Source: Pirellulaceae bacterium (GTDB lineage: Bacteria > Planctomycetota > Planctomycetia > Pirellulales > Pirellulaceae). From it: a DNA stretch of 64,000 nt. Shown piece by piece: positions 54,447 through 62,371 of this stretch (positions within the stretch are counted from its first letter, which is position 1; each line of letters starts with the position of its first letter). Below the pieces are notes generated by a model, which ran no database searches, was not told the origin of the DNA, and saw nothing but the letters and a program-made list of their open reading frames with translations. The stretch covers positions 1-64,000 of the forward strand of contig JAKVBZ010000015.1 in NCBI GenBank assembly GCA_022448645.1, read 5' to 3'. The position numbers and the translations under genes are program-made.

Positions 54447-57364
54447 TGTCTGCGGATCGACGACCAGCAGTTTACGGAGAGTGGCACCAGTGGCTGCTGA
54501 TATTCATGGCCGTCCTGGTGCTGTCCTTGGTTGGTTGTGGGCGGGCGTTTTATCGGCAACAAGCCGATGAGCAAGTGAAGTGGCTCGTAGGTGAAAAGGC
54601 TGGTGATGCTGGGTACGATCAAGTCGACTTTACCATTCAAGTGGATCCTCGTTCGAGGATGTTCGATCCATTTTGTCCGGATTATTCTCCGATGCCACCC
54701 GATGATCCGGTCGCTCACCGGTTGATGCATTGCGTGGATTGCAAAGCTGGTTATCCCTGTTGGCATGCGAATGGCGACACCCAATTGGTGGAGAATCCCC
54801 ATTGGGTGAAACGTCTTCCTCGCGGCGAAGACGGTGTCCTGGAATTAAATGTCGAGCGAGCCGTGCGTGTCGGCCTGTTACATTCGGCGTCGTACCAGCG
54901 TGAATTGGAAACACTTTATCTTTCGGCATTGGACGTGAGTGCGGAACGATTTGCTTTTGACAGGCAATACTTTGCAGGGCAAGCCACCCAAGGGACCTTA
55001 GACGGGCGTCGACGGTCAAGTGGAGGAGAGTCGTCGAGTGAACTTGCTGTGGCGACACAGGGGGTTCGTGTAGAAAAGATGTTTACCACGGGTGCTGACC
55101 TGGTGGTGGGGCTGGCGAATTCAATCGTCTGGGAGTTTTCTGGGCCCGACAGTAACGTTAGCTCAACGTTGCTCGACTTTGCGTTCGTGCAACCACTGCT
55201 GCGCCGGGCCGGTCGAGATCGCATGATGGAGACGCTGACGCTATCGGAACGGACATTGTTGGCGAACGTTCGATCTATGGAACGTTATCGTCGTGGATTT
55301 TATTTGGACGTTGTTACCGGTAACAATACGTCGCGTGGCCCCACACGGCGGGGTGGTTTTTTTGGTACCAGTGGCTTTTCAGGATTTACAGGAGTGGGGG
55401 GGGGAGGATTCGGTGGAGTTGGCAACCGGACCTTTTCCACGGCAACTGCCGGATTCGGTGGTTTTGGAGCAGGAGCCGGCCAGGCAGCAGGTTTCCTAGG
55501 CCTGTTGCAATTGCAACAAAATATTCGCAATCAAGAAGCCAACATTGCTGGTTTGAGAAGCAGCTTGCAACAACTCGAAGAGACGTTACGTGAGTCCTTG
55601 CAAAAGATTCCGGAACGTCCTGACGAAATCCTTCGCCAAAGACTACAGATCGCACAAGCCTATCAGGCACTTCTTAATGCTCAAAGTCGGTTGCTTAACA
55701 GTCAAAATCAATACCAGGTCGCGCTGGATAATTTCAAATTAGAGTTGGGGTTACCACCGCAGGTTTGCGTGCGGATTCACGACCCACAGCTGGAACGCTT
55801 TCAGCTTGTTGACGACCAAATCATACCTCGGCAAACCGGTATTACCGAGATTCAACAGGAAGTTGGCCGAACAACCGAACGATTTCTGACCCGTATCTCA
55901 GCAAGGTCAGATTCCACAATCCAAGACGATGGCCAGGACGCAATTGATCGTCGAGCCGTTGTTGCCGATTACCTGAGGAACGTAGCGAATGAAGTGGAGG
56001 AGGCTCGGAGGATTTCCGATGAACTCACCACCGCCAACATCGAGAGAGCTCATACTGACATTGGCCGTTTGCGCCGATCGATTGAGCCTCGACGGCGTGA
56101 ATTGAAACGTTTGCAACAAAAGTATTCTCGAGCATTCAGGCTGGATGAGGGCTTTCCGGATCCAGTGGATTGCCAAGTCCAACTTCCTGCCCAAGTTCAT
56201 GCGTCTGTGTTTGACGTAGAATCGCTCGTCACCTTGCCTGATCGCCTGGCTCGTGAGACGGAACGGCTGCAAGACAAGCTTCACGACTACGTGCAACGTT
56301 TTGGCCATGTCGAACAAAGGCTTTCTACTATGCTGGAAGTCGTGGAGTCCGTACCCACTGATGATTTAGTCGATGTGCTCGAACGCGAGTTGGTGTTTGA
56401 GATTCCTGGGATGCTCTCACAGTTAGCCAAGGACGTGTTGGATCTATCACTGTTGCAGGCCCGGGCGCGGGCTCAGAGCATTCAGCTAGTGCCCGTAGAG
56501 ATGGATGCGGTAGACGCTGTTGAAATCGCACGTGAATGTCGACGTGATTGGAAGAACGCCCGAGCCGCACTGGTGGACTCGTGGCGATTGATCGAATTCA
56601 ATGCGGACGATTTGGAGAGCACACTCGACTTTGGTGTTAGCGGTGATTTGAACACTGTCGGTGACAATCCTGTTAAGTTCCGCTCACCAACCGGAAGGAT
56701 ACGAATGTCTCTGTCCTTTGACGCTCCTTTAACGCGTTTGTTGGAACGAAATAACTATCGGCAAGCACTGATCGAATACCAACAGGCGAAACGATCGTAT
56801 TATCGATTCGAGGATCGCATTGCGAGGGACCTGCGATCTACCATCCGAAGGATTGAGTTAAACCAGCTTAATTTCGAACAGCAACGTCTAGCTGTCATTG
56901 GCGCCATCGACCAGGTAGTTTTAAACGACGAAATACTCACACTTTCAGAACAGCGAGGAGAGACATCGGGAGTGACAGCAGCACGAGATGTCGTTTCCGC
57001 ACTCGCGGATCTACAAGATGCACAGAACAACTTCCTAAGTGTCTGGGTCAATTACGAGGTGCAACGGCAGGTGCTCGACTTCGATCTGGGCACGATGCAG
57101 CTAGATCAGGATGGGTTATGGGTTGACCCCGGACCTTTGGGAGGCGTGTACCCGCTTCCTGGTTGCCGCGATGGTGGGTGTGACCCGCATCGTGAAGTGA
57201 TGGATGAACTTTCAGTTGTTCAGAGATCGTGTTCCACAAAGGGGCGCCTGCATCAGGAATGTTTTCAAGGCCAGAACGATCATCTTGTGACACCTGTCGA
57301 TCACCGTGAACTGATAGCCAATCAACGTGGGCGTTCACGGGTCGGCTCTCGCTTGAGAAGGTGA
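54446..57364 (+). CDS. TolC-family outer membrane lipoprotein
   Basis: An outer-membrane efflux channel of 972 residues. The start is ATG 54446: the earlier part of the frame (from 54134) lies inside marR and is not protein-like. The N-terminus has a lipoprotein signal, WLLIFMAVLVLSLVGCG with lipobox LVGC. Long helical hairpins with Leu/Gln/Arg-rich heptads (ALLNAQSRLLNSQNQYQVAL at about 515; YRQALIEYQQAKRSYYRFED at about 770) are typical of OEP repeats. An unusual Gly/Phe-rich low-complexity insert lies at about 305-365 (GGFFGTSGFSGFTGVGGG), encoded partly by a run of nine G. The protein is about twice the length of E. coli TolC. It is followed by MacA and MacB-type genes. Confidence 0.85.
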   Translation: MSADRRPAVYGEWHQWLLIFMAVLVLSLVGCGRAFYRQQADEQVKWLVGEKAGDAGYDQVDFTIQVDPRSRMFDPFCPDYSPMPPDDPVAHRLMHCVDCKAGYPCWHANGDTQLVENPHWVKRLPRGEDGVLELNVERAVRVGLLHSASYQRELETLYLSALDVSAERFAFDRQYFAGQATQGTLDGRRRSSGGESSSELAVATQGVRVEKMFTTGADLVVGLANSIVWEFSGPDSNVSSTLLDFAFVQPLLRRAGRDRMMETLTLSERTLLANVRSMERYRRGFYLDVVTGNNTSRGPTRRGGFFGTSGFSGFTGVGGGGFGGVGNRTFSTATAGFGGFGAGAGQAAGFLGLLQLQQNIRNQEANIAGLRSSLQQLEETLRESLQKIPERPDEILRQRLQIAQAYQALLNAQSRLLNSQNQYQVALDNFKLELGLPPQVCVRIHDPQLERFQLVDDQIIPRQTGITEIQQEVGRTTERFLTRISARSDSTIQDDGQDAIDRRAVVADYLRNVANEVEEARRISDELTTANIERAHTDIGRLRRSIEPRRRELKRLQQKYSRAFRLDEGFPDPVDCQVQLPAQVHASVFDVESLVTLPDRLARETERLQDKLHDYVQRFGHVEQRLSTMLEVVESVPTDDLVDVLERELVFEIPGMLSQLAKDVLDLSLLQARARAQSIQLVPVEMDAVDAVEIARECRRDWKNARAALVDSWRLIEFNADDLESTLDFGVSGDLNTVGDNPVKFRSPTGRIRMSLSFDAPLTRLLERNNYRQALIEYQQAKRSYYRFEDRIARDLRSTIRRIELNQLNFEQQRLAVIGAIDQVVLNDEILTLSEQRGETSGVTAARDVVSALADLQDAQNNFLSVWVNYEVQRQVLDFDLGTMQLDQDGLWVDPGPLGGVYPLPGCRDGGCDPHREVMDELSVVQRSCSTKGRLHQECFQGQNDHLVTPVDHRELIANQRGRSRVGSRLRR
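55396..55404 (+). repeat. G9 homopolymer inside the TolC-family gene
   Basis: Nine consecutive G bases encode part of the Gly-rich insert. The frame is intact through it in this sequence. Runs of this length are slippage-prone in other bacteria. Confidence 0.9.
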
Positions 57365-57632
57365 CAACAGAAGCCACGCCAACTAGAATATTGTTAGTGT
57401 AAAAGAATTGAATCTGAGTGATGGCGGGCTGGGGACTGGCGCGTCCCCCCCTCCAAAAAGAATCAAGCGGCATGGCCTACTCGTTGGAAAATGGACGTGC
57501 GGTGCCATGGATTCCGTGTGGGGGTGGGGGTGTGTCCCCGATAACTCTCTAGGAATCATTGTCGAGATCGATTCGGGAATGATAGAATGGCCTTGGCAGG
57601 CTATTCTTATCGGTTTTTTCAAAGGACCACAC

Positions 57633-59150
57633 GTGCCATACCACACGAGCCGAAGATCCACACGTAAGGCATCGGTGCTATCCGTGTTCTTGATTGCTGC
57701 CTGCCTACTGTGTTTCATGCTGGCGGTTGCTTGGTACTGGAACCTGTTTGGGTGGTCTGGCTCGATAGAAACCGAAGCCAATGTGCCGTTGATGGCTGAG
57801 GTGATTCGGGGGGAATACGAGCACGTCGTCTTGGAACAGGGGGAAGTGGAGAGTTCCAATAGCGTTGAGGTGCGATGTGAAGTTCGGTCGCGTTCGGGGA
57901 GTGGAACGTCGACAACCATTTTGGATGTGGTCTCTGAGGGAACCGCCGTTGAGGTGGATGATTGGTTAATTACGCTCGATTCGTCATCACTGGAAGAAGA
58001 ACGAGGTCGTCAAAGGATTGTTGTCAATACGAGCGAAGCGATTGTGATTCAAGCCGAAGCCGATCTGGAAACGGCAGAAATCGCCAAGACCGAATACCTG
58101 GAAGGTACGTTTGTACAAGAAGAAAAGACGATCGAAAATGAGGTCTATGTGGCCGAAGACGCACTTAAACGGGCACAACTTGAATTGCAATCTGCCCAGC
58201 GTTTGCTCGCCAAAGGACTATTGACGAATTTACAATTAGAGGCACAGCGGTTTGCCGTGGCCAAGGCCCAAAACGAGCTGGACGCCGCAAAGACTCGACT
58301 GATGGTGTTGCGCGAATACACAAAACGGAAGATGCTGACGCAACTCAACAGTGATATTAAAGCCGCAGAAGTGAAGTGGCGGAACGAGAAGGATAGCCAT
58401 GCTGAAGAACTGCGCAAGCTGAATGAAATCGAATCGCAAATCGCAAACTGTCGCGTCTTGGCGCCCCAGGCTGGAGTGGTGGTGTATGCCAACGTCAATA
58501 GTGGCCGAAGTAACGAGTTTATTGTCGAGCCGGGTACGCCTGTACGAGAGCAGCAAGTTTTGATTCGTTTGCCCGATCCCGAGCAAATGCGGGTCAAAGC
58601 CAAGATTAACGAGGCGCGTGTCAATCTGGTACAGCCCGGGCAGGCGGTGACCATTCGCATCGATGCTCTCGGTGAACGACTTTTTCGCGGTGAAGTGGTC
58701 AAAGTGAATAAGTATGCTGAACCAGGGCATTGGTGGCGTTCGACGGCCAAGGAATATGCCACCTTCATCCAAATTCTAGACCCTCCGGCCGGCATCTTGA
58801 CCGGTTTGACGGCCGAGACACGTATTCATGTCGAAAAGAGTGACGATGTGCTGCAACTTCCGATCCAGTCGGTTTACGAATCGAAGGGGAGAACGTTTTG
58901 TCTGGTCCAGGAAGGAAGCGAGTGGGAAACTCGAGAAATTACCGTGATCTCGACCAACGGCAAAACGGTGGCCATCAAAGAGCAGGTGCCGGAATGCTTG
59001 CAAGTCGGGCAAAAGGTTGTGGCGAACGCTCGTCGGCATGCGGATAAATTTGTCATCCCCGAAGTGGATGCTTCGGCAGCAGAAAAACGATTTGCTGCAA
59101 CAAAACGGCGGCAGGCGGCTGTGCCAACAAACAAGGACGGCAACCTGTGA
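57633..59150 (+). CDS. MacA/HlyD-type periplasmic adaptor (GTG start)
   Basis: A 505-residue membrane-fusion protein joining the TolC channel to the MacB-type pump. I choose GTG 57633 since AAAGGA lies six bases upstream; the frame reaches back to 57408 but that stretch is not protein-like. A membrane anchor (VLSVFLIAACLLCFMLAVAWYW) precedes the barrel-sandwich segment (VEVRCEVRSRSGSGTSTTILDV, with a following DEWLITLD-like turn). A coiled-coil hairpin runs at about 145-260 (ENEVYVAEDALKRAQLELQ, QRFAVAKAQNELDAAK). The second half-barrel is VLAPQAGVVVYANVNSGR and the C-terminal beta-barrel includes VNLVQPGQAVTIRIDAL. Its TGA overlaps the next GTG by four bases. Confidence 0.85.
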   Translation: MPYHTSRRSTRKASVLSVFLIAACLLCFMLAVAWYWNLFGWSGSIETEANVPLMAEVIRGEYEHVVLEQGEVESSNSVEVRCEVRSRSGSGTSTTILDVVSEGTAVEVDDWLITLDSSSLEEERGRQRIVVNTSEAIVIQAEADLETAEIAKTEYLEGTFVQEEKTIENEVYVAEDALKRAQLELQSAQRLLAKGLLTNLQLEAQRFAVAKAQNELDAAKTRLMVLREYTKRKMLTQLNSDIKAAEVKWRNEKDSHAEELRKLNEIESQIANCRVLAPQAGVVVYANVNSGRSNEFIVEPGTPVREQQVLIRLPDPEQMRVKAKINEARVNLVQPGQAVTIRIDALGERLFRGEVVKVNKYAEPGHWWRSTAKEYATFIQILDPPAGILTGLTAETRIHVEKSDDVLQLPIQSVYESKGRTFCLVQEGSEWETREITVISTNGKTVAIKEQVPECLQVGQKVVANARRHADKFVIPEVDASAAEKRFAATKRRQAAVPTNKDGNL

Positions 59151-59830
59151 AGCTGGCTGCCAAAGTCGAGCAGTTGACGAAGGACTACGTGCTCAAGGGC
59201 GAAACGGTCCGAGCGCTACGTGGTATTTCTTTTGAAGTTCCCGAAAGTGACTACCTTACCATCATGGGGCCCTCTGGCTCTGGTAAGAGTACCTTGCTGA
59301 ACTTATTGGGATGTCTGGATCGCCCAACCGCAGGGATGCTGCGGTTGGGAGAAGACGACGTCGCGCGGATGGACGACAGGCAGCTTTCTCAGATCCGCGC
59401 CAGCCGAATTGGTTTTGTGTTTCAGTCCTACAACCTCATTGCTCAACTAAATGTTTTGGAGAACATCGAAGTACCTCTGCATTATCGCGGTCGGTTTTCG
59501 TTGTCCGAGCGCCGCAGGTGTCGCGAATTAGCGGAACTCGTAGGGTTAAAAGAACGGCTGAAACACCGTCCACAGCAGCTGTCCGGAGGGCAACAGCAGC
59601 GGGTGGCCATCGCCCGAAGCTTGGCAAATGATCCGTATTTTATTCTGGCCGACGAGCCGACTGGGAATTTGGACTCGGAAACAACTGCAGAAATTTTGGA
59701 TTTGTTTGATCTCCTGAACCAGCAGGGCAAAACGATCATCATGGTTTCTCACGAAGACGACGTGGCTAGTCGGGGGAGGAGGATCATTCGATTGCGTGAC
59801 GGGTACATTCAGTCGGACGATCTAGTTTAG
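59147..59830 (+). CDS. MacB-type ABC transporter ATPase (GTG start)
   Basis: A 227-residue ATP-binding subunit. Walker A is [14 protein letters not shown], the Q loop is [12 protein letters not shown], the signature is [15 protein letters not shown], Walker B with the catalytic Glu is [14 protein letters not shown] and the switch His is VSHEDD. These match the LolD/MacB class. The start is GTG 59147, overlapping the adaptor stop. In canonical MacB the ATPase and permease are fused; here the permease is a separate gene 15 bp downstream. It should energise export through the MacA and TolC partners. Confidence 0.93.
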   Translation: MKLAAKVEQLTKDYVLKGETVRALRGISFEVPESDYLTIMGPSGSGKSTLLNLLGCLDRPTAGMLRLGEDDVARMDDRQLSQIRASRIGFVFQSYNLIAQLNVLENIEVPLHYRGRFSLSERRRCRELAELVGLKERLKHRPQQLSGGQQQRVAIARSLANDPYFILADEPTGNLDSETTAEILDLFDLLNQQGKTIIMVSHEDDVASRGRRIIRLRDGYIQSDDLV

Positions 59831-59845
59831 GCAGGCGTTTGTTTT

Positions 59846-61177
59846 ATGGTCCTATTACGTACGATTTCGATCGGTATGAAAAGTGTGTTGTTGCACCCAC
59901 TCCGTTCGCTGCTGACCGTATTGGGAATCTTCATTGGTGTGGCCAGTGTTATCTGGTTGCTCGCAATCGGCGCCGGTATTAGCCAGAAGGCTCAGGAACA
60001 AATTAGAGGGTTGGGAGCGGACAACATCATCGTACGATCCGTGAAACCTGCCACCAGTCCGGATGGGAATACAACCTCGTTCGTGTTGCCTTACGGTTTG
60101 CTGCGTGAAGATTTCGAAACGCTTATCGAAACGGTTCCCACGATTGCCAGTGCCTTACCGATTCGAGAAATCGTACGGGAAGTTCAGTATCAGGACCGTG
60201 CGTTGTTTGCTCGAGTCGTGGGATGTACGCCAGATTACGCCGACGTAACACAATTGCTGATAGAACGTGGTCATTTCGTGACGGACGCGGAACTCAAAAC
60301 AGAGCAAAACCATTGCGTCCTTGCCGCAGAAGTCGCAGAAACATTGTTTCCGTATCAAGATCCCATTGGGAGACGTATCTATTTACCGGAACCCCAGGAT
60401 TATTATCAAATCGTTGGTGTGCTGCGGCCCCGCCAACCAACAGCAGCCATTGGCGGTTCTTTGGCTGCTCAAGACTTTTCCCAGGATATCTACATTCCCA
60501 TTACAACTTTGAGGCGGAGGATTGGGGATACGGTCGTGGTGCGTCGCAGTGGCTCGCGAGAAGGAGAGACAGTCGAGTTGAACCAAATCACGCTTCGCAT
60601 CGATGACATCGACCATGTGATGCAGACGGCGGATTTGGTGGAGCAAACTTTGGAGCGGACCCACGGCCAACGGCAAGACGTTCGTGTCATTGTGCCCAAG
60701 GAGCTGTTGGAGCAAGCGGAAACAACACGTGTCATGTTCATGGTCTTTATGGGAATCATTGCCGGAATCTCTCTGCTGGTTGGCGGCATTGGCATCATGA
60801 ATATTATGTTGGCCACCGTGACCGAACGTACACGTGAGATCGGAATTCGACGTGCCTTGGGTGCGAAACGAGAAGACATCGTCCTGCAATTCTTGATTGA
60901 AACGACCGTACTGACCGTTGCCGGAGGATTATTTGGCGTGCTACTGGGAGCGTTTTGTCCCAAGGTGGTGAACCTGATCAAGGACGAGATCGCTAGGCGC
61001 GCCCCTGAATTGATGGCGGCCCTACCAACGGTGGTGATCGAAGTCGTTCCGATCCTAGAACCCTGGTACTTTGGGCTGGCCTTCTTCATATCGACCGGCA
61101 TCGGCATCTTGTTCGGAATTTATCCGGCGTGCCGCGCCGCCATGATGGATCCTATTGAGGCATTGCGGCATGAATGA
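59846..61177 (+). CDS. MacB-type ABC transporter permease
   Basis: A 443-residue permease of the MacB/FtsX fold. The first membrane segment is SLLTVLGIFIGVASVIWLLAIGAG; a periplasmic domain follows (about 60-300) with the family-typical SVKPATSPDGN region and GRRIYLPEPQDYYQIVGVL. The C-terminal FtsX part has three membrane segments and the NIMLATVTERTREIGIRRALGA loop, the classic MacB permease motif, with IYPACRAAMMDPIEALRHE at the end. Stop codon 61175-61177 is eight bases from the convergent bioF-like stop. Confidence 0.92.
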   Translation: MVLLRTISIGMKSVLLHPLRSLLTVLGIFIGVASVIWLLAIGAGISQKAQEQIRGLGADNIIVRSVKPATSPDGNTTSFVLPYGLLREDFETLIETVPTIASALPIREIVREVQYQDRALFARVVGCTPDYADVTQLLIERGHFVTDAELKTEQNHCVLAAEVAETLFPYQDPIGRRIYLPEPQDYYQIVGVLRPRQPTAAIGGSLAAQDFSQDIYIPITTLRRRIGDTVVVRRSGSREGETVELNQITLRIDDIDHVMQTADLVEQTLERTHGQRQDVRVIVPKELLEQAETTRVMFMVFMGIIAGISLLVGGIGIMNIMLATVTERTREIGIRRALGAKREDIVLQFLIETTVLTVAGGLFGVLLGAFCPKVVNLIKDEIARRAPELMAALPTVVIEVVPILEPWYFGLAFFISTGIGILFGIYPACRAAMMDPIEALRHE

Positions 61178-61185
61178 CCTTGTGG

Positions 61186-62358
61186 TCAGGCTGTCGCGGA
61201 TGACAACTCGGCGAATGCATTCAACACCTGGTCAATCATTTCGGGGGTGTGGCCACAGCTCAGACTGAGTCGCAACAGCGATTCTCCCTCCGGAACCGAT
61301 GGTGGCCGGATAGCTGGGACCATCAGTCCCTGTTGCAGCAGCTGTTCTGACATCCGTACGGCGCTGGAAGGATCACCGATCATGATGGGGATGATTTGAC
61401 TGTTGGACCTGACCGACCAGCCTTGCTGTTGCAGCGTTTCGCAAACCTGTTGAGATGTTGCCAGCAGTTGGTGACGTCGCTCAGGTTCGGAGCGGATGAT
61501 TTGCAATGCTGCTTGAGCGGCGGCCATTCCAGGGGCAGCTTGAGCGGTCGAGAATATGTAGGGACGGGCTCGATTGACAAGCCATGCGATGAGCTTTGTT
61601 GAGCCGGCCACGAAGCCTCCGGCACAGCCCAAAGCCTTGCTTAAGGTTCCCACTTTGACATGAACACCTTCAGTCACATGGGGTCCGTACCACTCGGCAA
61701 CCCCCCGACCTTGTTGGCCAAATACACCTGTTGCATGGGCTTCGTCAATCATCAACATAGTGTCGAATTGTTTCGCAAGCGTGACCAGCGTATCTAATGG
61801 TGCTAGGTCGCCATCCATACTAAAAAGAGAATCCGTGACAATGAGACGCCGGCGAAACCCTGATGCTTGGGCCAACATCTTTTCCAGGAATTCCATGTCA
61901 AGATGTGGGTAGATCTGAATGCGCGCTCCGGAGAGCCGGCAGCCGTCAATGATGCTGGCATGATTCCTGGCATCGCTCAGAATCACATCGCCTCGTTCAA
62001 CGAGAGACGTGATCGTACCCACATTCGCTGCGTAACCGGACGAAAAAACCAACGCGGCTTCTGTCTTCTCGAATTCCGCCAAGTCGTGTTCTAGTTCTGC
62101 ATGGTACTTTGTATGTCCCGTGATCAGTGGACTTGCCGCACTACCCCATGCTTGTCGTTCCAACGCTTCCCGCACTGCCGTCGACAGACGCGGATCGCCG
62201 GCCAAATTTAGATAGTCGTTCGATGCGAAGTTGACGACGGTTTGGCCAGAAGATGCAATGAGGATTGCTGTGGAGCCTTCATAGGTTCTCAACTGCCGCA
62301 ACAGACCAGCATGTTCGTGGGCGGCGAGTTTGTCGTCAATCCAAGCCAAAGCATCCAT
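61186..62358 (-). CDS. bioF: 8-amino-7-oxononanoate synthase-like PLP enzyme
   Basis: An alpha-oxoamine synthase, which condenses an amino acid with an acyl-CoA or acyl-ACP and releases CO2. The 390-residue product has NFASNDYLNLAGDPRL, YHAELEHDLAEFE, the cofactor-stacking ARNHASIIDGCRLS, the Asp in MLMIDEAHATGVFG and the PLP lysine in VGTLSKALGCAGGF. Length and motifs fit BioF, but the 2-amino-3-ketobutyrate CoA ligase and sphingolipid-type serine palmitoyltransferases share them. No other bio gene lies in the window. The stop codon is 14 bases ahead of the haem-binding gene's stop, which lies on the same strand. Confidence 0.8.
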   Translation of the reverse strand: MDALAWIDDKLAAHEHAGLLRQLRTYEGSTAILIASSGQTVVNFASNDYLNLAGDPRLSTAVREALERQAWGSAASPLITGHTKYHAELEHDLAEFEKTEAALVFSSGYAANVGTITSLVERGDVILSDARNHASIIDGCRLSGARIQIYPHLDMEFLEKMLAQASGFRRRLIVTDSLFSMDGDLAPLDTLVTLAKQFDTMLMIDEAHATGVFGQQGRGVAEWYGPHVTEGVHVKVGTLSKALGCAGGFVAGSTKLIAWLVNRARPYIFSTAQAAPGMAAAQAALQIIRSEPERRHQLLATSQQVCETLQQQGWSVRSNSQIIPIMIGDPSSAVRMSEQLLQQGLMVPAIRPPSVPEGESLLRLSLSCGHTPEMIDQVLNAFAELSSATA

Positions 62359-62371
62359 TTGAGAAGTCGTG

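Noticed and set aside
57408..57632. Extra 75 residues upstream of the adaptor start
   Set aside because: The stretch is Trp/Gly-rich and not protein-like for this family, whereas GTG 57633 has a good RBS and is followed by the membrane anchor.
61175..61188. TGACC-TTGT-GGTCA hairpin between convergent genes
   Set aside because: A 5-bp stem spanning the two stops with no T run; too weak to call a terminator.
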